A stretch of DNA of 64,000 nt from Tieghemiomyces parasiticus (GCA_027575765.1 JANBPT010000148.1:1-64000), one strand, 5' to 3'. Counted from the first letter of the stretch, positions 35,808 to 45,811 are shown. Numbers and translations: made by a program. Notes: generated by a model not told the origin, from the letters alone.

Positions 35808-36800
35808 ACCGTAAACACTGCCGGTACCTGACATTTCCCCTATCACAAACGCCCCCCTTCTTCTTTGCGATGCTTCGTCCGCTCTCCACTAGTATTGGCT
35901 GCGAGGAATGGCGGAGTGACCACCATCCGTCGCTCGTGTCTATCCTTGTCATTACGCTACTCTTACCTCCCACGCCCGTAGGGGGGAGGTTCGGATTGAC
36001 AAACCCCACACCATTCCCCTTTGGCACAATTGTGGCTGCTGCTTGCCGAATTTACTCCCTGTCTAATTTTACCTTCAGTTTTCAACGACATTTTATCACC
36101 CTTCGCCCTAGATCTTTGACCCCTCTTTGTGTCCCTCTCCGTACGTCCCGCATATCGTTCTTACCCCTCGCAGTCAACTCGTAAGCTCTCCTATTAATTC
36201 CGGTTTTGTAAAAGGCTCGTCATTTTCATCTTGCCTCTAAAAGTGTTTTTACTCAGCCCTTCCCTGACGATCACCGCGCCCGTTGGCCGTCTTTCTCATT
36301 GGCATATTTCCACAGTTTTTTTCCACCCTGGGCCTATTAGTTCCCCCATCCGGCGGCTGGGGATCCGTTTATCCGCCACCTCGTGTGCTGCCGCCTTCGG
36401 GTCATCCCCTTTTTTAAAGGCATCTGGTCTACCTGTGTGTTCGTATTGTACAACTCCTGCAACTATGACCTGATCTCGCCCCCCTCGAAGATCAGCCGAC
36501 ACACAGTCCATCCCCACTAGCGTGCAGGTTGCCTAGCATAAAGGTACCGAGGCATTCGCTCTCAGCTGGTGTGGTATGATGTGCTCCGATTCGTACTTCT
36601 CGCGTTCCGTCCGTGTTACCATCCGCGCGTGCTGCTCAAATCACTCGGGCTGCTTAACATCTGCTCTGCCGTACTCCGTCTTTGCATGCTTTGCTAGCCT
36701 CCCCTCTCACCGTTCCGTCGCATATATATAACTACTAGCGAAACCCCCTTCGGCCCCATTGGCGTCGTCACAATGTCGATGACGGCGCTGCTGTGCATAG

Positions 36801-37841
36801 TTTCATGACCTTCCCCCTCTATCCACTCACTCATCTGTGGCTTATCTGTGAACACAATAGATCCACATCATTAAAAGGGAACAATTTAGACTAATAGGAA
36901 ATGATAGCAAGCCAATAGCAAGGCAGTTTCGGGTCGAGTATCTTTTTTTCATTCTGCATAATGTCGTACTGGAGGACCAGACGCTTGGCCACATACCTCC
37001 GGGATCATCACCGATAAGACCGCTTTAGTAAGGCCAAGCGCTTTGCTATGCAATAGTGTGGTGGCCATATTCTCGTATCCAGTCCCATACCAGCGCTGAA
37101 ACGGAGAACTTGAACTAATGGTACGTCATTATACTGGATACTAACTGACTTTGGTGATCGAACTACAGAGTAGCCTCAGTCTTGGTTGGGAACCGGCCGG
37201 CCTGCACTCCTTACTGATCATGGTTATGTTGAAATATGGCCTTCACTAATCAGGAATTGGGACGAATTAAGCCATGTATTGTTAAATATATAATTGTGGG
37301 AACTGCGTATAGGGTGCAATCATAGTAATATCTCTGGTGTAGAAACTTGCTGTCCGCACCAACGACGAGCGACGTTCCCACCAACTGATCACCGCACCCA
37401 ACTCGGCCTGCTCACATCCCCCCTATTTTTGGTCCGGTTTCGGCATCTACAGGCGGACTGTCGTTGCTTGATTAGTTGCTTTTGTAAGTACAGTCGCCTA
37501 ATTAGGGGTATAGCACAGCCATCCCCGCAAGATACATGTGTTGTAACCAAGGAGCCGTGCTAAAGCCTTGTAATTGGTAACATCTCCGCGACCGATCCGA
37601 AGGTCCTAAGCGTGACATAATAAATATCAACAAACGCAGGCCCAGTAAAAGATGATAGCAAGAGCGACCTGATTGGTCCGTACGCCAGAATTTATCACTG
37701 TCTCGATAATGCTGTCGACAAGGCGGCCGGTTTTTCTCCCCCTCCCCCTCCGCACAAGTGAATCCGCATTGTAGTATACGTAAACCCGATCCACTCTATA
37801 CTTTGCCTAGTCACCCCATTGCCATAGCATCGAATTCAAAC
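36801..37841. other. intergenic, nothing recognised
   Basis: AT-richer than the neighbouring region. A short ATG frame of 11 codons at 36773 follows a TATATATA sequence near 36722, but it is too short to support. Nothing else seen. Confidence 0.35.
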
Positions 37842-38345
37842 ATGACCGACGCTCCCCTCTTTCGCATTACGCTGGGTAGCCCGGAATGGCACTACATGGG
37901 TGTCCGTGTGCAATCGCCAGAGAGCCGGTTGCACCTCAACGAGCTCGACTTTAAGCATCTGGTCACCCATGCCCTGTCGGATCTCCACGGCGAATTTGGT
38001 GCGGCAGTACCGGTCGATATCCTACAGTGGAACCCTATGACCGGATGTGGCATCCTGCGGGTACCCGAATGGTAGGTTGATGGGTGCCTGCACCGTAAAA
38101 GGGGAGAGGAGGGGCCAGGATACGGAGGGGGGCCTGCCTCGTGAGTTGGGGTCGGAGGATATCGCTTTTCTAGGGTAGACGTCTGGTCCCAGGGGGTCGA
38201 CAAAGGGCTAACTCTGCTCGGTGTCCTAGTCATGCCATAGCATGTTGCGCGGTAGATGACCCTTGGCTCCTGTAGCACCCACCAAATCATCCCCGGCACG
38301 GCCACGTTTTCAATAGCCAGGGCGGCCAAATTTTGCTCTGCTTAA
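37842..38345 (+). CDS. RPP14: RNase P/MRP subunit, RPP14-like, about 3 exons
   Basis: Exon 1 (37842-38071) is open for 76 codons and matches the RPP14 family along its length: EWHYMGVRVQSP, then LNELDFKHLVTHAL, DLHGEFGAAVPVDILQWN and GCGILRVPE. Two further short exons complete the fold: 38174-38195, giving WVDVWSQG after the junction, and 38256-38345, giving MTLGSCSTHQIIPGTATFSI and ending at TAA. The order W-S-x-x-[ML]-T-L-x-G-S then a beta strand is that of human RPP14. The second donor (GTCGAC) is weak, so the 38195 border is uncertain. The subunit belongs to the nuclear RNase P and MRP ribonucleoproteins, which process tRNA 5' ends and pre-rRNA. Predicted length is about 113 aa, close to the family size. 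Confidence 0.82.
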
Positions 38346-38382
38346 TTAACCTCTGACCAATTATGGGTATCGCCCGAATATC

Positions 38383-38830
38383 TCACTCCTCCCTCACGTC
38401 ATCTCCATCCGATACAGGAAAGCGGGGCAACTGGCGTCGGCCTTTATCCTCTGCGCGGCCAGAGTCCATGGAATCCCTTGTGCCATCGAAATTACGGGTC
38501 GGTCTTGCAGCCTCTCTAGTCTCGCGGTAGATAGCCGGACAATCGCCTAAAGGACCACCACAGGCAGGGTATGTAATAAAGGAAAATTGATATTTTGCCC
38601 GACCCAATGTCAGCGTGTCCCGGTAATTGGCCCCTTGGCAGGTGGCCTCAAGGCTAGACCTGCAAAGGTGTCTAGGGCCCTCATTATAATTGGCACCTGT
38701 GTGTCAGGGCAACGACCCGCAGAACGCCTTATCACCTTCCGCGCTGCCAGGCTTTGGTTTACACTCACGTAGGATTTGCTATCTGCCACATTTACGCGCC
38801 TGGTGGAACACCCCCACACTTCGCCAACTG
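38383..38830 (-). CDS. candidate unidentified gene, C-terminal part
   Basis: The minus-strand block from about 38560 to the TGA at 38383 has strong codon periodicity (GDCPAIYRETREAARPTRNF ... LPRFPVSDGDDVREE) and a charged, hydrophilic composition. Upstream on the same strand a block at about 38795-38610 is also coding-like (VNQSLAARKVIRRSAGRCPD). Their junction and the start are not resolved; an ATG at about 38790 has a donor-like GTGAGT close behind. It converges on RPP14 with 37 bp between stops. Product unknown. Confidence 0.4.
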
Positions 38831-38947
38831 CTGTGGTGCCTCTGTTTCACGAGCCATTTCTATCGCACCAACTAAGGGTATCCTTACTGCGGTCTCCTTC
38901 GCCTTACTATGGATACCTAGGCTAGCTTTGATCGGAACCTGCCCGCG

Positions 38948-38989
38948 GAACTGCCGTGAAAGGAATGAACGAAGGGCAGGGGATATAAG
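38948..38989 (+). promoter_or_regulatory. candidate heat-shock element and TATA box
   Basis: Several direct GAA units occur at 38948, 38958, 38963, 38967 and 38971 (spacings of 10 and 5 nt fit gapped direct-repeat HSE variants for the first three). They are followed by TATAAG at 38984-38989, about 180 bp before the sHSP start. The match to canonical alternating nGAAnnTTCn is not present, so this is suggestive only. Confidence 0.35.
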
Positions 38990-39171
38990 TAACCGCCGTC
39001 GCGGCCATCGCTTACCCAGTAGTCAACCACCAACTTCAACACCACCGTCCCCCTCCCTGGAAAACCCCTAGCCGCTTCACTTCTTCTAAAGCTCTTTCCC
39101 GACAAACCTCACTCCCGCCACATCCACCCCGCACCAACCGGCCCTTACATCCACCAACACAACTATCCGCC

Positions 39172-39825
39172 ATGCCGGTTGAGTACACCGACCGCTGCTT
39201 CACGGTGCGCGAAGCACGCCGCAAAGTGGTGTGCACCGACGGCCACCCGAGCCGCCATCTGTATGATGTCGAAAATGGCAGCCGCCTCTTCGACGGCGAC
39301 CGTGGTCATCATTTTATTCCTGTCCATCCCGGCCACGACCGAGGTCACTGTCATGACCATAGTTGCCGTCACTGCCGCGTCCATAAACCTCACCACCCCC
39401 ACCCTGACAAACATCACCACCACCACCACCATCCTAGCCCGGACGTCGAGTCTCAGCTGGTTCACTGCCGTGGCCGAACTGACCACTGCAGCGACCGGTG
39501 CGCGACCGGCGACGGCCGCCCATGTAACGCGCTAGCCTCGGCCCGAATCCAAGTGTGCGAGGAAGGCGGCTGTTACCGGCTCACCATGCACTGGCCTGAT
39601 CCGCTCGTCGCGCCCAAGAAACTGGCCTACAAAGCCGAATGTGGTCGCCTTCACGTGTCGGCCCTCGGTGCGCCGCACGTTGTGGGTCGGACGGTCCACG
39701 TCCACGAGGAGCGCCACCGGGAGGGCCTGGAACGCGTCGTGCGACTCCCCAGTGACGCCGATACCGCCCATGCCAAGTACAGCTACCACAATGGTACGCT
39801 GGTCGTGGACTTTCCTCGCTGTTAG
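39172..39825 (+). CDS. small heat-shock-type protein with His/Cys-rich insert, 217 aa
   Basis: A single exon starting at the ATG at 39172. Residues about 124-215 form an alpha-crystallin-type domain: an opening beta strand, CYRLTMHWPDPLVAPKKL, the middle strand CGRLHVSALG, then LERVVRLPSDADTAHAKYSY and the closing NGTLVVDFPR; these match the FxRxxxLP....K..Y.NGVL.V..P pattern of HSP20 proteins. The unusual part is residues 46-88, which hold 19 histidines including seven in a row (81-87), plus the cluster CHDHSCRHC at 60-68; more Cys follow at 99, 106, 110 and 118. This strongly suggests metal binding. The family role is ATP-independent holding of unfolded proteins; combining it with metal sequestration is inference. 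A possible HSE and TATA lie upstream. It ends tail to tail with NDK. Confidence 0.75.
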   Translation: MPVEYTDRCFTVREARRKVVCTDGHPSRHLYDVENGSRLFDGDRGHHFIPVHPGHDRGHCHDHSCRHCRVHKPHHPHPDKHHHHHHHPSPDVESQLVHCRGRTDHCSDRCATGDGRPCNALASARIQVCEEGGCYRLTMHWPDPLVAPKKLAYKAECGRLHVSALGAPHVVGRTVHVHEERHREGLERVVRLPSDADTAHAKYSYHNGTLVVDFPRC

Positions 39826-40015
39826 GTGATAGGAGTAGCATTTGGTAATGTTTGTGCAGATTATGCTTCACCGGTGGCCACCTTGGCCGTCGTGATAGTT
39901 CTAGGAAACATGAATTCAACTGTAGTACTTGCAAGCAGGTCTGACCGCGATTATATAGCGCCGTCCCCCATTATGCCTTCTAATAGTGATCATAAGCAAT
40001 AGAATTCCGATTATG

Positions 40016-40021
40016 GTTTAT
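40016..40021 (-). terminator. candidate polyadenylation signal for NDK
   Basis: AATAAA on the minus strand about 110 bp beyond the NDK stop. Confidence 0.5.
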
Positions 40022-40131
40022 TGAACCTGGGAGCCGCGGGACCTCAGTCCAACGTAGGAGGGCGTGGTGACTCTCAAAAAAAAGTAGCTAGCCAGCCAGC
40101 CAGGGTAGGGTGGGAGGTGAGAGCCAACCAA

Positions 40132-40545
40132 TTAGTTGCCAACACCCTTGGGGAACCAGAGAGCGATCTCCTTCTCGGCGCTCTCGACGGCGTCGGAACC
40201 ATGGCACAGGTTGGCACCGACATCGATGCAGAAGTCGCCACGGATGGTACCGGGGGCGGACTCGAGGGGGTTGGTGGCGCCCAGGAGGGTACGGCCGGCC
40301 TTGACGACCGACTTGCCAGCCCAGACCATGGCGACGACGGGGCCGGTCTGCATGTACTTGATGAGCTCGGGGAAGAAAGGCTTGCTCGACAGGTCGCTGT
40401 AGTGCTGCTCGAGGAGCTCCTTGGTGGGGTGGATCAGCTGGAGGGCCTGCAGCTTGTAACCCTTCTGCTCAAAACGCTTGATGATCTCGCCAACCAGACC
40501 GCGCTCGACACCGTCGGGCTTGACCATGATGTAGGTGCGCTCCAT
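40132..40545 (-). CDS. NDK1: nucleoside diphosphate kinase, 137 aa
   Basis: A single exon from the ATG at 40545. It begins [20 protein letters not shown], the universal NDPK start, and carries [13 protein letters not shown] and the active-site [20 protein letters not shown] with His115 as the phosphorylated histidine. The enzyme transfers gamma-phosphate from ATP to other NDPs and sits in the cytosol as a hexamer. The oddity is the end: it stops at FPKGVGN, about 15 residues short of the usual C-terminus (..W..HPW.YE), which makes subunit contacts in hexameric enzymes. I searched the following 120 bases for a terminal exon and found none. Codon use is strongly biased, as for a highly expressed gene. 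Confidence 0.95.
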   Translation of the reverse strand: MERTYIMVKPDGVERGLVGEIIKRFEQKGYKLQALQLIHPTKELLEQHYSDLSSKPFFPELIKYMQTGPVVAMVWAGKSVVKAGRTLLGATNPLESAPGTIRGDFCIDVGANLCHGSDAVESAEKEIALWFPKGVGN

Positions 40546-41810
40546 TGTGGATGGGTGTGGTGGAGTGGGAGGGGGGTTAGGGTGGGGTGAGATGGGGGGA
40601 ATACGTCAAGAACAAGCGGGTAACAGGAAAGGTGTAAGCAGACAAGGGGATCGCAGGGGGTTTACGGGGTGGCGACGAGGCACTTGTACCCGATGGCTGC
40701 CGGCTGGCAAACGGAGGTGGGGCGCTAAGCCCACCCCCTGGCGGCGAGCGGAGTCGGCGCGGACAGTGCGGGGAATAATTTTTTTCACTACCACGGCATC
40801 GTGAGGATGAGTGGCCTTAGGGAGGGGGGAGAGGGTGGTCCAGCCCGTAGCCACCGATGTAGGCAAGGCCGTATTGGCTGGCGTGTGTATAATTTTTTGC
40901 AGCCGCCAAGGGCAGTCCCGCACTAACCGGAGAGCGAATTGGCGCGTCGATCGCTCCCCATATCCTTAGCCCAGTGTAGGCCTTTAGCTGGTCCTGAGCG
41001 GAGCTAGTGCCAGTGCACGAGGAGCCGCTGGATTAGTGTAGTTAGCCTCAGTACCGAATCCGTGAGCCAGTCCCAACTATTCAATACCCGCCTTGGATGT
41101 ACCCGTTGGTTGTGGAACGTACAAACCGTCCTAGCGGCGTGTGTTTTTTATGAAGGGGTTAACGCCGCTCCAGGCTGTCTTCGTTTGCCAGCTAGAATCT
41201 TCCACAACCTACTTCAGTTTGATCACGTGACTTGTACTCCCATCGTCTCCTGGCGGACCATGGCAACCAGCCCTATCGGTTAGCTGGTACTGCGGTACGG
41301 ATGGGCGTTTGCTGTCCACCACCCCAATTATCCAGCCAACCACGCCTCACCCATCGCTGTGTCACACCACCGCCCTCATTGCAGCTGTAGCCCACATATC
41401 AGCGGGGCAAGGTTGGCATCCGTTATGGACAAAGGGCCAACGGCAGTCATGCGGTCGCGAAGCTGCTGTTTGCTTCCCAACCGGCTTCTTTAATCCCTTA
41501 AAAGCTATTCATCGCTTTGACTCGGCGCAGCATGTCGTGTCGCCGCTGATTCTGCTAAACCTAGTTACTGACCGAGGTGCCCCGGGACGCATGCTCCCAT
41601 CTACGCAGCCACGAACCGCTGCTTCCGACTGCCCACTTCTCTGTATTTTTACCACTCTCTGACCTCGTAAACCACCGGTGCCGCTTTACCGCCTTCAGCA
41701 AGTTCGTCCCTCGTCAACCGACTCCACCTGTTTCGCTGGCCCGTCGGCTATCATCGACCCCTTCACCGCCCGTCCCCACACTTTCCTACCCCTCGCTCCC
41801 CAACACCGCC
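40546..41810. other. divergent promoter region of NDK and TFIIB
   Basis: 1.26 kb between divergent starts. No coding-like ORF. The TFIIB-proximal 250 bases are pyrimidine-rich on the plus strand. A C-rich/G-rich run near 40560-40600 faces NDK. Confidence 0.4.
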
Positions 41811-42785
41811 ATGACCACCACCGGCACGACTGGCACCCCCGTTGCGGCCGGCCCGGACCTCAATTACTCCCTCATCTGCCACCAGTGTCGGAGTGCGATT
41901 CCCAATATTGTGGAGGAGTTCGCCTCGGGCGACCTGGTCTGCGGGGACTGCGGCCTCGTCCTGGGTGACCGTATTATCGACACACGGTCCGAGTGGCGCA
42001 CGTTTGCCAACGACGACGGTGACGATCCGTCCCGCGTGGGTGCGGCCAGCAACCCGCTACTGGAGGGCAACCAGCTCGACACACTCATTTCGCGGTCGGA
42101 TGGCGGGTCCGGCCTGTCGCGCGACCTCAATAAGATGCAGAGCCGGTCGACGCAGCAAAAGGGCGAGCGCCTGCTCATGGGCGCCTACAAGGAGATTTCG
42201 GCCACCTGCGAGCGCATGGGGCTTAACAAGATCATTTGCGATATCGCCAAGCAGCTCTACAAGATGGTCGAGGACGACAAGTTGCTACGGGGCAAGTCTC
42301 TGGACAGCGTGTCGGCCACGTGCATCTTCATCGCCTGTCGCCAGGAGAACGTACCCCGGACGTTCAAGGAGATCCACGCCTACACTCAGGTCCCGCTCCG
42401 TGAGCTGGGTAGGTGCTACCGTACGCTGTCCAAGCACCTGTCGACCTCGATCGGTGCCATGTATAGCGAAGATCTCATGTCACGGTTCTGCTCGCTGCTC
42501 GACCTGCCCATGCCCGTCCAACGTATCGCCGTCGACCTCACCAAGGAGGCCAAGGAGCGCGGCGTCCTGGCTGGCAAGTCGCCCGTATCGGTAGCCGCTG
42601 CCTGCATCTACATGGCCAGTCACCTCTTGGCCTTACCCAAGACCCCCAAGGACATCGCTAACGTGGCTGGTGTATCCGAAACTACCATCAAGAACTCGTA
42701 CAAGTCCCTTTACGAGTTACGTGAGAAGCTGCTGGTTCCCGAGGTGGTCAAGGACCCAGTGCTTGAACGTCTACCAGTGCCCTAG
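41811..42785 (+). CDS. SUA7: transcription initiation factor IIB, 324 aa
   Basis: A single exon; the start is the ATG at 41811, although the frame is open from 41577. The zinc ribbon has Cys23, Cys26, Cys44 and Cys47 (CHQC ... CGDC). It is followed by the B-reader LVLGDRIIDTRSEWRTFAND and the linker. Two cyclin folds follow: the first around GAYKEISATCERMGL to VPRTFKEIHAY, the second around MPVQRIAVDLTKEAKERGVL to TETTIKNSYK-type sequence (SETTIKNSYKSLYELR). TFIIB joins TBP-DNA to RNA polymerase II and sets the start site. Length is normal for the family. It converges on the IMPA-type gene 309 bp downstream. A B-ribbon with four Cys is the usual fungal form. Confidence 0.97.
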   Translation: MTTTGTTGTPVAAGPDLNYSLICHQCRSAIPNIVEEFASGDLVCGDCGLVLGDRIIDTRSEWRTFANDDGDDPSRVGAASNPLLEGNQLDTLISRSDGGSGLSRDLNKMQSRSTQQKGERLLMGAYKEISATCERMGLNKIICDIAKQLYKMVEDDKLLRGKSLDSVSATCIFIACRQENVPRTFKEIHAYTQVPLRELGRCYRTLSKHLSTSIGAMYSEDLMSRFCSLLDLPMPVQRIAVDLTKEAKERGVLAGKSPVSVAAACIYMASHLLALPKTPKDIANVAGVSETTIKNSYKSLYELREKLLVPEVVKDPVLERLPVP

Positions 42786-43094
42786 ACGGCGGGACTGTTT
42801 GGGCTACCAATCGTCATTATCGGTCATTTTTCTCCGGGTGTAGATGTCCGATATAATTGGCTTCGTTTGCGGGTGGGAACCTCATTTGTTCTATGTGTTT
42901 TCCTTGATAGCTCGACGCAGGCAGGTTGTGGTAACTCCAAGCACCCCCCTCCCTTCGCTAGAGAACTCTCTGTATGGTACCAATAAATTTCCATCGCTGT
43001 AAAGGTACAGAGGGCTTCTCAGATTGAACAAAACCAAGGACTATTAAATACAGGCGTTAATTTATTAACCACCAAACTCCCATCCATTTAGAAT

Positions 43095-44123
43095 TTACGC
43101 ATCAGATACCCCGTCCCGGGTAACTTCAATGTCCTCCAGGTGCGTGAGTAACTCACGGGCCAGCGAAATCATGGCGGCCTTACCCGAGCCGGGATCCAGA
43201 GCGGGGTGGTCGGCGGCCCCACGTACGGCCAGGTACTTGCGGCCCAAAGGGTCAAAGGCGGCCTCAGTAACCAGTTCCTTCGCGGTGTTCACCTCAGGTC
43301 GGCCGTAGAGGCCGCAGCCGCTCAACATGGCTCCGCCAGCTTCGCGTAGGATCACGGTGCCAGCTGCGATATCCCACAAGTGGGATCCGATCTCCCAATA
43401 CATGTCGTACGCGCCACGGGCCACCAGACACATATCTAGCGAACCAGCTCCGATACAGCGAACCCCACGGACCTGGGCACCGTGAACCTGCCCCTCACCG
43501 TTGTCGCCAGCGCTCCGGGCAAGTAGGCGCCGGTGGGAGGCGAGGCGCGAATCCAGCACCGCTTGGGTCCGGTCCGATCCATGTTCAAATCCAATCAGGC
43601 ACTCGCTCAACGACTGGGGTGCCCGGGCAGCCGCTTCGGGTCCGTGCGGGAACGGCAGCCGGGTTGTCTGGTTCAACCAGGCCCCGCCGTCCACCCGGGC
43701 GCTGTAAAGTTCGTTCAGTATGGGGTTGTACACCACACCGACGCACAGGTTACCCTCAGCATCGCTGACGGCGATCGAGATGGCCGTGAAGGGAAATCGC
43801 TGCGCAAAGTTGGTTGTGCCGTCGATAGGGTCGACGATCCACGTTGGTACATGTCGATCGTTGGCTAGAGTCCAGCCGGTAGTTTGCCCATCAGCCATAC
43901 CGTCCTCTTCGCCCAGGATGCGGTGCGTCGGGTAACGTTCGGCAATGAGGGCACGTACGGTCCGCTCGACATGTTGGTCGACCTCGGTGACAAGGTCCGA
44001 GGGGTTACCCTGCTTGGCTACGGCGTCGACGGAAAGACCCTGGCCGTTGAAAGCGTCCCGAATGATGGCACCGCCGCGGTGGGCCAAGTGAATGGCGAAG
44101 TTGAGAATTTCTTGGTGGTCCAT
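43095..44123 (-). CDS. inositol-phosphate phosphatase, 342 aa
   Basis: A single exon on the minus strand from the ATG at 44123. The family metal-binding motifs are complete: GEED at 71-74, DPIDGTTNFAQRFPF from 98 (motif A, WIVDPIDGTTN) and WDIAAGTVILREAGG with Asp251 (motif B). It therefore should be an active Mg-dependent, lithium-sensitive phosphatase that releases inositol from inositol 1-phosphate. At 342 aa it is about 65 residues longer than typical IMPases; the excess is in an insert around residues 155-220 (rich in Ala, Arg and Gly) and a C-terminal tail. A bisphosphate nucleotidase is less likely because the spacing of motifs is IMPase-like. Confidence 0.94.
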   Translation of the reverse strand: MDHQEILNFAIHLAHRGGAIIRDAFNGQGLSVDAVAKQGNPSDLVTEVDQHVERTVRALIAERYPTHRILGEEDGMADGQTTGWTLANDRHVPTWIVDPIDGTTNFAQRFPFTAISIAVSDAEGNLCVGVVYNPILNELYSARVDGGAWLNQTTRLPFPHGPEAAARAPQSLSECLIGFEHGSDRTQAVLDSRLASHRRLLARSAGDNGEGQVHGAQVRGVRCIGAGSLDMCLVARGAYDMYWEIGSHLWDIAAGTVILREAGGAMLSGCGLYGRPEVNTAKELVTEAAFDPLGRKYLAVRGAADHPALDPGSGKAAMISLARELLTHLEDIEVTRDGVSDA

Positions 44124-45007
44124 GATAAACCGGGCGTCGAGGTGGAGAGGCTCAAGGACGAGAATGGGGCGGCTGGCTTGTGGAGCTAGTGACCCAAAGC
44201 ACTATTACTTGCTAATGAGTTTGCGCCATACGATGATGGATATTACGCCACCAGTGTGTAATATGTGCGGCGCGTGTCCCGTGAATTTGCGTTTCGATGG
44301 AGACAAATTTTGCACTTAACAAGCTGAGCCGTTTGCGTGTGCGTGTGCATTGATGAACATATGGCAAAGTGAGAAACGTTAGCAGGACGACCAGCGGTCG
44401 AGCCTATTAGTACGTTTTCTCCCAGCAGGCTATACTTATTCCATCCATTTTCTAGATGAGGCTTCTCTGCCCAGCCGACTCACCTCTAGGGTGCCTCCCC
44501 TCCATTACACCGCATGGAGAGTGGCCTGAGTAGCTTGATTTCACCACATCTTAGCCCTAGAATAACAGAGCCGGAGAGTTCATTATGGATCTGGTGGGGA
44601 GCAGCCTTTGTGCTGACACTTCACCCGCGGCTTCTTGTTAGCAGTAGTAGTAGCCTTGCACTTTGCAGCCTTGGCAGGCACCAGACCACCACCGCCATCA
44701 TCCTGGGACTTTATACACTAGAACCACCCTGGAATCTCACAATTCACCCAGAGGCTCAAGAGGATGGTGGTGTAGAAACTATACGAGGGTTGAGAGTAAG
44801 ATATAAAAGTCAAGGGTTATAGGACAGTCTCTCGTATACTGAGGCAGCTGGTGAGCAGATACTATATATCCATTCCGGCTTTGACTTCCTACAGTTGATG
44901 TGCAGTGGCAGCAGTGATGAATACATCATAGGATAGGCAGCAGGGAAAAACACAGCATGAAGGAGACAAGAGGACACTGAAGCATGCTATCCTAGGAGAA
45001 ACTCATC
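44124..45007. other. intergenic; CpG-poor patch
   Basis: From about 44640 to 45000 CpG is scarce, as in 1-1300. The minus strand at about 44690-44590 contains an open Lys/Cys-rich segment (AKAAKCKATTTANKKPRVKC). It could be the remnant of a repeat or of a gene. No ORF is supported. Confidence 0.35.
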
Positions 45008-45370
45008 TTAGGACAATGCATCAAACGGTGCAGGCGACTTCGCTGGACTCGGCTTATCATGGTTGTTCCGAATCCAGGTGAGAGGTCGCTGTTGAGGGAG
45101 CGATCATAAGTTGACGATTTTTTCCAACCACAATAATCAGCAATGGTTGTGAATAATATCCCAGATCAGGTTTCAGTCCAGCTATCAACAGCATTGACAT
45201 AGGCTGATGTGGCAAGTAGCGTTTACCTTGGCACTGTCGGTGCGGCTCGAGGACTTGATGACATCAACAGCAACAGGTGCAACGCAGGATCCACCAGTTC
45301 TGGCGTAGAATGTGACGACGGATACCGGTTGGTCGCAGCCCGTGCAAACAACGCGCTGCCCAAGACGCAT
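45008..45370 (-). CDS. candidate two-exon gene, 74 aa, CxxC-containing
   Basis: Exon 45370-45227 (ATG, MRLGQRVVCTGCDQPVSVVT) and exon 45088-45008 (RPLTWIRNNHDKPSPAKSPA, stop TAA) join in phase 0 through a 138-nt intron with donor GTAAAC and acceptor ACAG. Exon 1 has very good codon periodicity and a C-T-G-C pair (C9 and C12) with a third Cys at about 28. Both ends fit a complete small protein. An upstream exon cannot be excluded because the frame is open a few codons before the ATG. I do not recognise the family. A small zinc-binding or mitochondrial protein would be a guess. Confidence 0.5.
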
Positions 45371-45811
45371 AGTTGGCGAGTGGGTAGCGCACAATTCTCA
45401 TCTCAGCAGGCGCAAAAATATACATGCTGCTATACGAACACCTCTGCAAGCTACAGCAGTTCGGGTCAAGGGGTGTGGAACAACCAAGTCCCCATTTTGC
45501 CAGGCAGAGAACTGGCAGCGCAAGCCGACGTAATACCCATTACAAACGCAATTAGGGAGGGAATGGTTAGCAGTGCAGCGGAGTTACCAAGGGAGGTAAA
45601 GGTAATAATTTCCCAAGACGGAAGTGGGTGACGTCGATAAAAAACCGAAATAATTCATTACAACTGATTGTATGTACAGAAGGGGTAGAGTAGAAGAGGT
45701 ACGCGTATGTGATACAAAAGGGATATACAGGCGAGGTTATCTCATCCAAGGGGGGGGGGAGTTATGGGATACTCCCTTTCGCGTGATCGGGGGGTGGGGT
45801 CTACAAATTAG
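45371..45811. other. intergenic, nothing recognised
   Basis: Short spacer with a G-homopolymer run (about 45751-45759). No feature supported. Confidence 0.35.

Larger units (their letters stand above)
33100..36800 (+). other. pyrimidine-rich, ORF-poor region
   Basis: On the plus strand this stretch is dominated by C and T (for example around 33110-33145, 34140-34400, 34880-35300 and 36080-36480) with few purine runs. No ORF has recognisable content. Core-promoter-like TATA sequences occur within it. This composition matches the leaders upstream of several plus-strand starts in this window (before 17222, 41811, 48370), so it may be one or more long promoter/leader regions. The transcribed product, if any, is unclear. 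Confidence 0.4.

Noticed and set aside
40020..40131. A terminal NDK exon carrying the missing C-terminal tail
   Set aside because: No in-phase W..YE-type exon was found in the bases after the stop; a polyadenylation signal comes soon after.
45209..45631. A 140-aa plus-strand frame
   Set aside because: It is the shadow of the minus-strand CxxC exon for part of its length and has no recognisable feature elsewhere.
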